Under the pieces are notes generated by a model. That model did not search any database and had not been told where the DNA came from. It was given only the letters and a program-made list of their open reading frames with translations. Of a DNA stretch of 64,000 nucleotides, positions 1-10,676 are shown piece by piece. Both the position numbers and the translations under genes were made by a program. Positions within the stretch are counted from its first letter, which is position 1; each line of letters starts with the position of its first letter. This DNA comes from Larix kaempferi. Its lineage: Eukaryota; Streptophyta; Pinopsida; Pinales; Pinaceae. The stretch spans positions 9,294,001 to 9,358,000 of the forward strand of contig BSBM01000440.1 in NCBI GenBank assembly GCA_027924585.1, read 5' to 3'.

Positions 1-385
1 GGTGAGAATCAAGCTAATTTATGAAAATATTTTGATGCATTAACAAAAATTAATTTAAGTAATTATTACTTTTCAATGAAATGATTGTTGTAAATGTTGT
101 AGGCTGGAATTGCTGAGAGGCTCCGTAGATCCAGGACACCTGCCTCACGTTTCCCACTCGCATCAGAGGTGATTTATTTAAGATTCAAATTCTACATTTG
201 TTTTATAATTGTGGTAAATGTTGCAAATGCTTGAAAATGATGGTATCTTATATCATTTGTTCCAGATCTCGGAGAGACGGTCTACTCCTAGACGGAGCAA
301 GAGTCGAGGCACTGGTAGCTTGAAGAGTAGGAAGATTGACTTTGGATATGTGCCTAGGAGTGACGGGGGTGGTCACAATTCTTGA
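1..385 (+). CDS. 3' end of an unidentified plant gene, last two exons
   Basis: The window opens on G|GTGAGA, a good splice donor. An intron would run to the AG at 101-102. Exon 103-168 (22 codons in phase 0) starts AGIAERLRRSRTPASRFPLA and is followed by GT at 169-170. A second intron ends at the AG at 264-265. The last exon, 266-385, gives 39 residues and a TGA at 383-385, ending RKIDFGYVPRSDGGGHNS. The joined tail is basic and rich in Ser/Arg/Pro, so it looks like a disordered C-terminus. Reading frame, splice signals and stop all agree, which is why I treat it as a real gene end. I do not recognise the family; the bulk of the protein lies before the window. Confidence 0.5.
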
Positions 386-2082
386 CACACCATGTTATGT
401 ACATTAGCCATGATGTGGTACTTTTGTGCACCAGTTTCCATGTACTTTGTATATACGGCAAGAGTTTCCATGTGTTTTGGATCTACGACATGAGTTGTCG
501 CATTTTCTATAGGGCACGAGTTTTCATTGTATGTACATTGGGAATCATGTTCTACTATTTGCCAGGAATTGTATATGTTTGGATGAGTTTTGTCGCCTTG
601 ATGTACATGGATTTTCAGTTATGTGATCTATATCGATGTTGTCTATATTAGTATCTTGTTGTCTAATGTTGTTGTGTCATGTTGTGTGTATCATGATGTG
701 ATGTTGTCTAAATTTGGTTTTTACTTCTATCTGTCCATGGCATGCGGTCTTAAGTTTTGGTACCAATGATGTCAATGCATTAGTTGATAATGTGATCAAC
801 CTGAAGCTTACCTAGATATTAGAAGAGAAGTTGGATATCATAGTTCATCTTGGTTTATCTTTGCACATGTAAAATCTTGTAATGGTATCTATGTTAAGAA
901 AACATTATAAACATAGGCTAATTGAAACAAAATCATGTGTGAGAATTAATCTAAAAACAAACGGAATAAATGGATGGACAAATCACACCTCATGGCACAT
1001 AAGATATATATTGGGAACTTGAGTACTAGGAAAATAATACTTAAAAATAGAAAATGTCCATTGTTTTCAAAAGGTTAAAATGAGATCCAACATGATTTTT
1101 AATAGCTCTACATAATGAGATCCAAAATATCCATACTCTACGTAATGAAATGTCGTCACTAGTATTTATATTGACCATTTTGTCTACTTAAGATCATGCA
1201 ACAAATTAATAATCAAGTTATGGAATAATTTCTTAATCAATTGTCACCATACAAATAGGACAACCTTGAGCACAATGTATAGCTAGCTCATTAATTCTCA
1301 CTCACGGATATAGCCACCTTTGATTTGATGACCATCACATCCACTACCAATTACAATTAGGACTTCCTTAATTTATCATTATGTGATAGCGATCTAATAT
1401 TATGTAAACACGTTGACTTAAACACATATAGTTGACATTACAATAAATGACTACTATGAGGTGTATTTGTGAGGATCTGTCCATCTCAACGCACCAACTT
1501 GTTACCCCAATACCCCAAATGCTTTCAAATTCTATCTGGAATGTATTTAGGGGTATTAGGACATCCTAATTCATCTATTGGACACTCAAACACTTGTTAA
1601 AGATATTTAGGACTTGCATTACATCAATGTAGTCACACATACACCCTCATCAAGTTGCATGCATCCATTAGTGCACCATCAACACTAGAACATGCAAGCA
1701 TTACTACATGTTGGACTAAGCTTTACTAATGTTATGATAATATTAGGTTTGCCATCCATTGGGAAGGTTGTCATAGGTGTGCATATCCACCATATAAAAA
1801 TCTTCATGGTGCATGTTGTTTCAAACCATTAGGTTTCTAAATTAGGTATCTGGTGCTAGGTACAACGATTTTCTAGTTGATGATGGACCCTTGCTACATA
1901 GATGAGATACTATGCATATATGTGTATAGTGATTTGGATTCAAATGTATGCACGTGGATATACATGTACAATGAAAATGATTTAATTTTTATATGTATTA
2001 TAATTTAGGGCTAGATCTTAGGCTACATAATAGGGTTTCATTGTGATTAGAATACAAACTAGGGTTTACACTACCAACTAGG
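386..2082. other. 3' flank and intergenic DNA, no gene seen
   Basis: The first ~350 bases are T/G-rich and look like a 3' untranslated region of the gene ending at 385. An 89-codon open frame at 382-651 is Cys/Tyr/Phe-rich and lacks any recognisable domain. From ~780 to 2082 the sequence is AT-rich with no convincing ORF, RNA gene or repeat unit. It ends at the TG that opens the 5' LTR of the copia element. Confidence 0.6.
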
Positions 2083-2691
2083 TGTTGATGTATATGTAAC
2101 TTCGGAATGTATTTCATCTGTATATTATATTTATATTTATTGTACCCTTATAAGAGATGTGTTATTCCTCTATAAGGAAGTGTCGTCATGTGGATTGACA
2201 AGTGTCGCAAGTGTGTGTACTTGCCGATGGGTTATTAGACCACCTTATGGGGTCGGCCCTAATTAATATATAATATAATGTGGATGTACTCAAGTAGACA
2301 AGTCGGCCCCAGTAGGTCACTGGGCAAAAAGGTGAGTATAAATAGAGATAGGAGATCTCTATTTTACTCATTTCGGAAAAGCATCTATCTCTCTCTCTGA
2401 AAAGTGGCGCACTAGTGAGGAGGAGGAGGATCATCTGCTAGGAGACTATCTCTGTATTATTTGGTTGTATTTTGGTTGAGCCATTGCTCTCTCTATCTCT
2501 GAGGAAGTTGTGGGGTTTTTCACCTTAGGGTTTTCCCCACGGAAACTCTGTGTCTCTTGTCTCTATGCTTTTGATTCTTGTGATACTTGTGATGCTTGTC
2601 ATATTATGATTGTCATGCATTGATATACTGTAGATGTTATTCTCTCAGCAAAGATCCTATAGTATTGTGATTTAATACTCAAAATTTAACA
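2083..2691 (+). repeat. 5' LTR of copia element 1 (609 bp)
   Basis: It begins TGTTGATG and ends TTTAACA, so the termini form the inverted pair TGTT...AACA, immediately followed by the primer-binding site. The U3 part holds the motif GGTTATTAGACCACC...GGGGTCGGCCC (2230-2259) that recurs in the LTRs of the other two copia elements here, then a TATA box. Confidence 0.95.
2337..2345 (+). promoter_or_regulatory. TATA box of the copia 5' LTR
   Basis: TATAAATAG lies ~255 bp into the LTR, downstream of the GGTCGGCCC motifs. The same sequence is at 9171-9179 in the 3' LTR and in corresponding places in the LTRs of element 2 (minus strand, 53368-53375 and 58486-58493) and element 3 (60321-60329), so it is probably the retroelement promoter. 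Confidence 0.7.
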
Positions 2692-2703
2692 TGGTATCAG
2701 AGC
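2692..2703 (+). other. Primer-binding site, initiator-Met tRNA type
   Basis: TGGTATCAGAGC directly abuts the LTR end at 2691. This is the standard plant copia primer site, complementary to the 3' end of initiator methionine tRNA. Confidence 0.93.
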
Positions 2704-3265
2704 CTAACTGAGAAGAAGACATTTTGCAGTGACGGAAGCTTGTATTGCTTGTTTATTGGGTTTCTCTCCATAGATTTTTGAAATTCAGTATAGTAGATTG
2801 GATCTACTCATCAAGGCGCATCTTTCTGTCCAATCAGATTTCAGTTCCGAGCATTTTCAGTTTTGGCCCTAAAAATTAGGGTTTCCACAAAAAAAGGAAT
2901 TTCTGGAAACTGAAGGTACAGTTGGAAGCTCCTTGCAAAAATCGAAGGTTTGAGCTTTGGATCGATATTTTTGGCTGGGTAGATATCCGGGAAACTCAAA
3001 CCCTAATTCAGGGCTCTCCCGAGTGAACCCGGGAGGACAAAAAGGCAATTTTGAAGGGCAAGACTTTGCTGATCTCAATTTCTGAATGTACTAGGCTGAT
3101 CAGCTCTCCAAGGCGCATCTTTCTATCCTTTCGGAATTTTGAAATTCACATTTTGAATTTTTAGGGTTTCTCTGACAAACCCTAATCCGGGACCAGATCC
3201 AGTTTTCAGCACTTCAAGTGGTAAGTCCTAAATCTTTTCTATTTCCATTTGAAGTACTCTTAGAG
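2704..3265 (+). other. Untranslated leader of copia element 1
   Basis: Non-coding leader between primer site and gag ATG. It holds two related copies of a segment with CAAGGCGCATCTTTCT (near 2812 and 3110) and is homologous to the leader of element 3 (61500-61983). A consensus donor GTAAGT at 3221 sits just upstream of gag; see the finding on the precise deletion in element 3. Confidence 0.7.
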
Positions 3266-5032
3266 ATGTCTCTTCACACCAAGCTTGAGGATAAGCTTGA
3301 AGGGGCTGACAACTTCCGAGCCTGGAAGTATAGGATTGGGCTAATCCTGGAAGAGAATGAGTTGGACTCATATGTGAAAGAAGACATCCCTATCCCAGAG
3401 GATGAAGAGGCCAAGGTATTGCACAAGAAGAACTTGGTCAAGGCAAAGAGAATCATTGCTGATTCTATCAAAGACCATCTCATACCCCATGTGTCTTCTC
3501 TCAAGACACCCAAAGAGATGTTTGAATCTTTGACCAAGCTATTTGAAGGAAAGAACATAAATCGGAAGATGACCCTGCGGAACCAATTGAAAGCAGTGAA
3601 GTTTCAGAATGGAGAAACCATTCAATCCTACTTTTCAAGGGTCTCTCAGATCAAGGAACAATTAGAAGCAGTAGATGAAATGGTGGAGAATGGTGAAGTG
3701 GTAATGACCACTCTAAATGGCCTACCCAGGTCATGGGATTCCTTTATTCAAGGAATTTGTGCAAGGAAGAAGTTGATCTCCTTCAGTATACTTCGGGAAG
3801 AATGTTCTCAAGAAGAAGCTAGACTTATAGCTCGTGAGGAAAAGATGGGAGGAGAAGATCAAGCTCTTACAGCCCACACAAGGAAAGGGAAGTCCAAGAA
3901 AGAACCATCTCACCCCAAGAGATCTTCACATCACTTCAAAGAAAGAAGAGTATGCTTCACCTGTAATGAGAAAGGACACATTGCCATAAATTGTCCCAAG
4001 AACAAGAAGGACAACAACATCTCCAACAAGAAGAAGAAGGGTGGCAAAAGAAGGTTTCATGCTCATGCTGCAGAAGATGATGAACCTCCAAAGAAGAAGG
4101 CTAGGGCAGAAAGTGATAGTAATGATGACTCATCAAGTGAAGAAGAGTATGTTCTGATCTCTGCTGTCACAGGTACCATCTCCCATGGTTGTAATGATTG
4201 GTTGATTGATAGTGGGGCTTCCAAACACATGACTGGGTTTAAAGAATCCTTTGTGAACCTATCTGAACATGAGTCACCCCATAAGGTGAAACTTGGGGAT
4301 GATTATCAATATCCAATCAAAGGAAGTGGTGAAGCTTCTTACAACCTAGATTCTGGAAAATCTCTGAAGATGAAGGAAGTCCTCTATGTACCTGGACTCA
4401 AGAAGAACTTACTCTGCATCTCTGCTTTAGATGCAAAAGGTATGAGGGTTGCATTTGTTGATGGCCAAGTACTAATGTGGCCAAAGGGAAAGACCATGGA
4501 TGATGCGGTAGTGATTGGAGAGAAAGAGGGAGGCTTGTATAAATTAAAGGGTCAACCTGAACATGCCATGGTACATGAATCCATGGAGCCAAGTGAACTT
4601 TGGCATAGGAGACTTGCTCACATGCACTATAGAGCACTTCCAATTGCAAGCAAGGCGGTAGAAGGTCTTCCTGAAATCAAGACCAAACATGAAGGGGTTT
4701 GCAAAGGATGTGCAAAAGGTAAGAACACTAAGAAGGCTTTCCCAAGCAGTGAAAGCAAGGCAAAAGACATCCTGGAAATCATCCACTCAGATGTATGTGG
4801 CCCCATGTCATCCAGTTCCCTAAGTGGGTATGTTTACTATGTATCATTTATTGATGACTTCTCCAGGAAGACTTGGGTATACTTCTTGAAAGGCAAAGAT
4901 GAGGTGTTTGCTAAATTCAAGGAATTCAAAACCTTGATGGAGAATCAAACTAACAAGAAAATCAAAACATTCAGATCTGACAATGGTGGAGAATTCACCT
5001 CAAATGATTTCAAGAAGCTTTGCAGTGATTGA
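3266..5032 (+). CDS. Copia gag-protease-integrase (first part of polyprotein)
   Basis: I chose the ATG at 3266 (MSLHTKLEDKLEG...) over the upstream GTG at 3218 because copia Gag usually starts this way. Gag spans roughly 3266-3950. The CCHC knuckle CFTCNEKGHIAINC begins at 3953 and would bind RNA in the particle. The aspartic protease active site is DSGASKHMTG at 4208. The integrase zinc finger (H-X-H...C-X2-C, LWHRRLAH then CKGCAKGK) spans about 4598-4720. The integrase core shows its first Asp in HSDVCGPM and its second in RSDNGGEF. The frame ends at TGA 5030-5032, between that second Asp and the catalytic Glu, which lies in the following open frame. The same frame then continues open for 2.2 kb, so this is a single nonsense break, not a natural gene end. 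Confidence 0.93.
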   Translation: MSLHTKLEDKLEGADNFRAWKYRIGLILEENELDSYVKEDIPIPEDEEAKVLHKKNLVKAKRIIADSIKDHLIPHVSSLKTPKEMFESLTKLFEGKNINRKMTLRNQLKAVKFQNGETIQSYFSRVSQIKEQLEAVDEMVENGEVVMTTLNGLPRSWDSFIQGICARKKLISFSILREECSQEEARLIAREEKMGGEDQALTAHTRKGKSKKEPSHPKRSSHHFKERRVCFTCNEKGHIAINCPKNKKDNNISNKKKKGGKRRFHAHAAEDDEPPKKKARAESDSNDDSSSEEEYVLISAVTGTISHGCNDWLIDSGASKHMTGFKESFVNLSEHESPHKVKLGDDYQYPIKGSGEASYNLDSGKSLKMKEVLYVPGLKKNLLCISALDAKGMRVAFVDGQVLMWPKGKTMDDAVVIGEKEGGLYKLKGQPEHAMVHESMEPSELWHRRLAHMHYRALPIASKAVEGLPEIKTKHEGVCKGCAKGKNTKKAFPSSESKAKDILEIIHSDVCGPMSSSSLSGYVYYVSFIDDFSRKTWVYFLKGKDEVFAKFKEFKTLMENQTNKKIKTFRSDNGGEFTSNDFKKLCSD

Positions 5033-7270
5033 GGGATTAAGAGGGAGTTGACTGCTCCTTATAATCCTCAACAGAATGGAGTTGCAGAAAGGAAGAACAG
5101 AACTATCATGGAAGCAGCAAGAGCAATGTTGCATGACCAGGATCTTCCTATGCATCTATGGGCAGAAGCAGCTAGAACAGCTGTATATGTGCAGAACAGA
5201 ACTCCCCACAAAATACTGGACAATAAGACACCAGAAGAAGTCTTTTCTGGTAAGAAACCTGAAGTCAGCCATCTCAGAATATTTGGTTGTCTAGTATATA
5301 CTCATGTCCCAAAAGAGAAGAGGACTAAACTAGATCCTTCAGGAAAGAAGGGCATCTTTGTGGGTTATAGTGAAAGCTCAAAGGCGTACAGAATATACTT
5401 TCCAGGGTTCAAGAAGATTGATGTCAGTAGGGATGTAACATTTGATGAAAACTCAGCATTCATCAAATCAAGGAAGGCACCTACCGAAGTTTATGAAGAA
5501 CCTAAGGAAACAAGATTTCAGGACACTACCATGACTGATGCAGTTCCAGAAACTGATCGTGAGTTTGAAGATCCACAAGAACCTGTAGATCCACCCCGAG
5601 AGGATAACTCTCACAAGAGGAAACCTGTATGGGCTAGAGAGCTCATTCATGATGCAGAAAGATTTGGCATTCCAGAAGAAGAACACAGAGCAAAGAAGAG
5701 AACCAGATCACACACCAGTTATGTTGCTTTACTCTGTGACATCATGAACAAAGAGCCTTCCAGTTATGAAGAGGCAGCAGAAAAGAAAGAATGGAAGGAT
5801 GCTATGATTGAGGAATATCAATCAATTATGAAGAATGATGTTTGGGATGTTGTCCCAAGACCTAAAGGGAAGTCTGTTGTGACTTCCAAGTGGATCTACA
5901 AAATCAAGCATGCTGCAGATGGCAATGTGGAAAAATATAAAGCAAGATTCGTAGCTCGTGGTTTCTCTCAGAAGGAAGGAATAGACTATGAAGAAACCTT
6001 TGCACCTGTAGCCAGGTATACTTCCATCAGAACAGTACTTGCCCTGGCTGCAGCAATGAAATGGAAAATACACCAGATGGATGTCAAGACTGCCTTCCTG
6101 AACGGTGTAGTAGAAGAGGAAGTATATGTGGAACAGCCACTTGGTTTTGAAATACATAATAGGGAATCATATGTATGCAGATTGAAGAAAGCCTTGTATG
6201 GCTTGAAGCAAGCCCCCAGAACCTGGTATGGTAGGATGGACAGTTTCCTATCTAGTTTGGGCTTTACCAAGAGTAAAGCGGATTCCAACCTTTACTACAA
6301 GGTTGAGGAAGGGAATCCTGTGATTCTACTACTGTATGTGGATGACCTATTTGTGACAGGAGATGACAGACTGATTGCGGATACCAAGAGGAAGCTTGCA
6401 GCTGAATTCGATATGAAAGACTTGGGAATGATGCACTATTTCCTAGGTATGGAGGTGTGGCAGAGTGCAGGTGGGATCTTCCTTGGTCAAGGGAAGTACA
6501 CAGTAGATATCCTGAAGAGATTTGGGATGATGGATTGCAAGGCCATGGCCACACCTATGGCATCGAATCTGAAGCTTCTATGTGATGCTTCATCTGAGCC
6601 AGTTGATATCACTATGTATCGTCAGATGATTGGGTCCTTGATGTACCTGACGAACACGAGACCGGATATTTGCTTTGCTATGAACACATTAAGCCAGTTT
6701 CTGACGGATCCGAGGAGTGTTCACCTGGTTGCTGTAAAGCATGTTCTGAGGTACCTGAAGGGTACAGTGGATTATGGGCTCAAATATGAAGCAAATCAAA
6801 AGTTTAACCTACAGGGTTATGTTGATTCAGATTGGGCTGGTAGTGCTGCAGATAGGAAGAGCACATCTGGATGCTGCTTCAGTATGGGATCAGGTGTGAT
6901 CTCTTGGTTTAGCAGGAAGCAGTCCTGCGTAGCACTGAGTACAGCTGAGGCAGAGTATGTTGCAGCCTGTTCAGCTAGTTGTGAAGCAGTATGGCTACGG
7001 AAGCTACTGTCTGAGTTATTTGATCTCCCGTTGGAGGCTATTGGTATCTTCTGTGATAACCAGAGTTGTGTGAAGCTGTCCGAGAACCCAGTGTTTCATG
7101 ACAGGTCGAAACACATAGAGATCAAATATCACTATATCAGGGATATGGTGCAGAGAGGAGCTGTGAAGCTCCTGTATGTTGCGACGGACGAGCAGATTGC
7201 AGATGTGCTGACGAAGCCACTAGCCAGGGTGAAGTTCGAGTACTTCAGAGAGAAGCTTGGCGTGCTTTAG
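5033..7270 (+). CDS. Copia integrase end, reverse transcriptase and RNase H
   Basis: This is the same frame as the preceding ORF, after the in-frame TGA. It starts with the integrase segment carrying the catalytic Glu ([14 protein letters not shown]). Then follow an acidic linker (~5400-5750) and the [21 protein letters not shown] and the catalytic YVDD at 6335-6346. RNase H has VDSDWAG, the STAEAEY motif and CDNQSC. The C-terminal DVLTKPL...FREKLGVL is typical of copia polyproteins, which end soon after. No further stop or frameshift is visible. Its translation would need readthrough of the TGA or an independent start, for which I see no special signal. Confidence 0.93.
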   Translation, partial: GIKRELTAPYNPQQNGVAERKNRTIMEAARAMLHDQDLPMHLWAEAARTAVYVQNRTPHKILDNKTPEEVFSGKKPEVSHLRIFGCLVYTHVPKEKRTKLDPSGKKGIFVGYSESSKAYRIYFPGFKKIDVSRDVTFDENSAFIKSRKAPTEVYEEPKETRFQDTTMTDAVPETDREFEDPQEPVDPPREDNSHKRKPVWARELIHDAERFGIPEEEHRAKKRTRSHTSYVALLCDIMNKEPSSYEEAAEKKEWKDAMIEEYQSIMKNDVWDVVPRPKGKSVVTSKWIYKIKHAADGNVEKYKARFVARGFSQKEGIDYEETFAPVARYTSIRTVLALAAAMKWKIHQMDVKTAFLNGVVEEEVYVEQPLGFEIHNRESYVCRLKKALYGLKQAPRTWYGRMDSFLSSLGFTKSKADSNLYYKVEEGNPVILLLYVDDLFVTGDDRLIADTKRKLAAEFDMKDLGMMHYFLGMEVWQSAGGIFLGQGKYTVDILKRFGMMDCKAMATPMASNLKLLCDASSEPVDITMYRQMIGSLMYLTNTRPDICFAMNTLSQFLTDPRSVHLVAVKHVLRYLKGTVDYGLKYEANQKFNLQGYVDSDWAGSAADRKSTSGCCFSMGSGVISWFSRKQSCVALSTAEAEYVAACSASCEAVWLRKLLSELFDLPLEAIGIFCDNQSCVKLSENPVFHDRSKHIEIKYHYIRDMVQRGAVKLLYVATDEQIADVLTKPLARVKFEYFREKLGVL

Positions 7271-7412
7271 GTCGAGGACACTTCGAGGAAGAAGTGATGG
7301 ACACATTTGCTGAAGCCATTCCAAGCATGTTGGAAGGGGGATCCTTCACATGGCTGTGGATGTAAGCGCTGGATGATGAACATCAGGAGGATGTTCTGGT
7401 TTCTGCTTAGAT

Positions 7413-7910
7413 ATGATCAGTTGGATCATGTATATGTATTTTGTGTATGCATCATGTTGGATGCTGGATATGATCAGTTGGATCATTATATGTATGTATG
7501 TATGCATCATGTTGGATGCTGGATATGATCGGTTGGATCATGTGTCTGTATTTTGTATATGCATCATGTTGGATGCTGGATATGATCGGATGGATCATGT
7601 GTATGTATTTTTGTATGAACGCATCATGTTGGATGCTGATGGCTACATTGTGTGGATCATGTATCTTTGTATGATCAGGTAGATCATGCATGCTGATGGA
7701 CACATTGTGTGGATCATGTATCTTTGTATGATCAGGTAGATCATGCATACTGATGGATACATTGTGTGGATCATGTATCGTTGTATGATCAGGTAGATCA
7801 TGTATGCTGATGGATACATTGTGTGGATCATGTATCTTTCTATGATCAGGTAGATCATGTATGCTGATGGATACATTGTGTGGATCATGTGTCTATGTAT
7901 GTATCAGGTG
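7413..7910 (+). repeat. 57-bp minisatellite in copia element 1
   Basis: Clear units start at 7681, 7738, 7795 and 7852, exactly 57 bp apart, with the core GATCAGGTAGATCATG...GGATACATTGTGTGGATCATG. Slightly different units of about 55-57 bp precede them from 7413. The period is divisible by three, so the minus strand reads open, but that protein has no domain and I do not call a gene. A related array sits at the same place in element 2. Confidence 0.9.
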
Positions 7911-8061
7911 GATACTTGGATGATCGTGGATGACGAGCTTCTCCAGATGACATGCAGCAGGACGTTGTAGTGATGATGATCAGGATGATCATGTGTACAT
8001 CAGGATGATGTTTGATGAGTATCAGATGATCCTTTATGGCCGTGGATCAGGTTGTGCAGGA

Positions 8062-8690
8062 AAGCATGTAATTTGTGCCCTGGGAGATTTGCAGATGGTC
8101 TTTCGAGGTTTTGCCTATGGCATGTAATTCGGTGCCCTGGGACATCTGACAAATGCTCTTGCGAGGTTTTGCTTGAGAGGACATGTAATTTGTGCCCTGG
8201 GAGATTTCAGGTCGGAGTTGTGTACCCGTAACATCCTGAGATGCTCTTGCGAGGTTTTGTCCTATGGCATGTAATTTGCTCCTGGGAGATCTGGACAGGA
8301 TGAAAAAGGCCTCAGATGCTTCAGCCAGGTTTTGCCATGACCACATGTAATTTGCTCCTGGGAGATCTGGACAGGATGAAAAAGGCCTCAGATGCTTCAG
8401 CCAGGTTTTGTGGTGGACCACATGTAATTTGCTCCTGGGAGATCTGGACAGGATGAAAAAGGCCTCAGATGCTTCAGCCAGGTTTTGTGGTGAGATCACA
8501 TGTAATGTGCTCTTGGGAGATCCGACAGGTAGAGCCGAGTGCTCGTAAAAGCCTGGGATGCTTCAGCCAGGTTTTGTGATGGGTCACATGTAATGTGCTC
8601 CTGGGAGATCCTACAGGTAGAGCTGTGTGCTCGTAATAGCCTGGGATGCTGCAGCCAGGTTTTGTGACGCACGTAATAAGTCCTGAGGAT
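8062..8690 (+). repeat. ~75-88-bp minisatellite in copia element 1
   Basis: About eight units each start with CATGTAAT (near 8066, 8119, 8180, 8268, 8343, 8420, 8497, 8585) and contain CTGGGAGATC and GCTTCAGCCAGGTTTTG. The units at 8268-8497 are nearly identical to each other. A differently diverged array of the same style lies in element 2 (53990-54430, minus strand). It has no coding content. Confidence 0.88.
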
Positions 8691-8907
8691 TCCACAGTAT
8701 GGCCAGTGATGATGAAGACCTGCAGATGGCGGGCCTACATCCAGTATGAAAAAGGACTGGCTCTGTAGAACTTCCTATGACGAGTAGAGACAGAGATTGG
8801 ACGAGATAGAAGCAGCAGTGACGATGACGATGACGATGCATTGATGACGATGATCCAGAGAAGAAGACTTGTCTAGCAGATCTGTGTCGAGAAATACCTT
8901 CCTAGTT

Positions 8908-8916
8908 AAGAGGGAG
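8908..8916 (+). other. Polypurine tract before the 3' LTR
   Basis: AAGAGGGAG immediately precedes the 3' LTR TG at 8917. Element 2 has the equivalent TTAAGAGGGAT on the minus strand next to its 3' LTR. It should prime plus-strand DNA synthesis. Confidence 0.85.
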
Positions 8917-9494
8917 TGTTGATGTATATGTAACTTCGGAATGTATTTCATCTGTATATTATATTTATATTTATTGTACCCTTATAAGAGATGTGTTATT
9001 CCTCTATAAGGAAGTGTCGTCATGTGGATTGACAAGTGTCGCAAGTGTGTGTACTTGCCGATGGGTTATTAGACCACCTTATGGGGTCGGCCCTAATTAA
9101 TATATAATATAATGTGGATGTACTCAAGTAGACAAGTCGGCCCCAGTAGGTCACTGGGCAAAAAGGTGAGTATAAATAGAGATAGGAGATCTCTATTTTA
9201 CTCATTTTGGAAAAGCATCTATCTCTCTCTCTGAAAAGTGGCGCACTAGTGAGGAGGAGGAGGATCATCTGCTAGGAGACTATCTCTGTATTATTTGGTT
9301 GTATTTTGGTTGAGCCATTGCTCTCTCTATCTCTGAGGAAGTTGTGGGGTTTTTCACCTTAGGGTTTTCCCCACGGAAACTCTGTGTCTCTTGTCTCTAT
9401 GCTTTTGATTCTTGTGATACTTGTGATGCTTGTCATATTATGATTGTCATGCATTGATATACTGTAGATGTTATTCTCTCAGCAAAGATCCTAT
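8917..9494 (+). repeat. 3' LTR of copia element 1, lacking its last 31 bp
   Basis: It matches 2083-2660 with one substitution (position 9208) and no gaps. After CCTAT at 9494 the match stops abruptly and the terminal ...AACA is missing, so the element was cut by deletion or rearrangement after it inserted. Confidence 0.95.
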
Positions 9495-9689
9495 GTCACT
9501 AAAACTTTGTTTCAAGGGCAATGTAAAAATTAAAAACGTAAAAAAAAATTAGTTTGAAGGGAGGAGATGAAATGGAATTCCAATGCGAAATGCCATTGCC
9601 AATAATTGAAATCTTCACATGATCAATGCTCTGTGCATGTTGTCTTGCATGAGTATTTCATGTTGACCAACTTTTATCTACACATTGCT

Positions 9690-10676
9690 ACAAATACGTG
9701 CCATCATCAAATACGTGCCACCATCAACATCTCCATCATCATCATATTCATCATCAACATCAACATCAACATCATCATCATCTTCTCCATCATCATCAAC
9801 ATTTCCATCATCATCATCTTCTCCATCGTCCTCATCAACATCTCCATCATCATCATCTTCTCCATCATCATCATCATCATCTTCATCGCCATCACCATCA
9901 TCATCAATGTCTTCATCATCATCACCATCTTCATCATAATTGTCATCTCTAGGTTCCTCATCAACATCTCCATCATCATCATCATCATCTTCATCACCAT
10001 CACCATCATCATCAACATCTTCATCATCATCACCATCATCATCAGCAGCAGCAACATCTTCATCAACATTGTCATCTCTAGGTTCCTCATCAACATCTCC
10101 ATCATCATCAACTTCTCCATCATCATCAACATATCCATCATCATCATCTTCTCCATCATCCTCATCAACATCTTTATCATCATCATCTTCTCCATCAACA
10201 TCATCATCATATTCCTCACCATCACCATCATCATCACCATCTTCATCATCATTGTCATCTCTAGGTTCCTCATCAACATCTCCATCATCAACATCTTCTC
10301 CGCCATCATCATCATCATCTTCATCACCATCACCATCATCATGAGTGTCTTCATCATCACCATCATCATCACCATCTTCATCAACATCTTCATCATCATT
10401 GTCATCTCTAGGTTCCTCATCAACATCTCCATCATCATCATCTTCTTCGTCATCATCATCATCATCTTCATCACCATCACCATCACCATCATCATCAACG
10501 TCTTCATCATCATCACCATCTTCATCATCATTGTCATCTCTAGGCTCCTTATCAACATCTCCATCATCATCATCTTCTTCGTCATCATCATCATCATCTT
10601 CATCACCATCACCATCACCATCACCATCATCATCAACGTCTTCATCATCATCACCACCATCATCATCATCACCATA
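9690..10676 (-). repeat. ATG/CAT trinucleotide array 1 (acidic reading on minus strand)
   Basis: It is a degenerate ATC/CAT trinucleotide array on the plus strand. The minus strand has no stop across 380 codons (9678-10820) and reads almost only Asp, Glu and Gly, punctuated by VDEEPRDDNDDEDG every ~40 residues. That marker, GTCATCTCTAGGTTCCTCATC on the plus strand, recurs near 9940, 10070, 10252, 10397 and 10540, so it is a higher-order repeat of roughly 110-180 bp and not a simple microsatellite. Open frames in all registers follow from trinucleotide composition. I see no promoter, domain or start context that would support a protein. Confidence 0.85.

Larger units (their letters stand above)
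2083..9494 (+). mobile_element. Ty1/copia element 1, young, 3' LTR truncated
   Basis: In order: 5' LTR (2083-2691), primer-binding site, leader, gag-protease-integrase-RT-RNase H (3266-7270), a 1.6-kb 3' non-coding part made largely of two minisatellites, a polypurine tract and a 3' LTR. Integrase before RT is the copia order. The LTRs differ at a single base over the 578 comparable positions (C at 2374, T at 9208, a CpG-to-TpG type change), so insertion was recent. The 3' LTR stops 31 bp early at 9494, joined to unrelated sequence, so no target duplication can be read (CTAGG before, GTCAC after). A single in-frame TGA interrupts the polyprotein. It could supply proteins to relatives only if that stop is bypassed or another copy is intact. 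Confidence 0.95.

Noticed and set aside
382-651. 89-codon ORF after the first gene
   Set aside because: It overlaps the stop of the preceding gene and has a composition typical of a 3' UTR.
3221-3333. Annotating a confirmed intron in copia element 1
   Set aside because: The acceptor side lacks a good pyrimidine tract and removal would delete the Gag start; reported only as a comparison with element 3.
5468-6554. Minus-strand ORFs opposite copia pol
   Set aside because: Shadows of the plus-strand coding frame.
7681-8690. CRISPR-like regular repeats
   Set aside because: Repeats are contiguous tandem units without unique spacers, inside a plant retroelement.
7452-8841. Minus-strand ORFs in the copia minisatellites
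   Set aside because: They reflect unit lengths divisible by three or lack of stops in short repeats; no domain.
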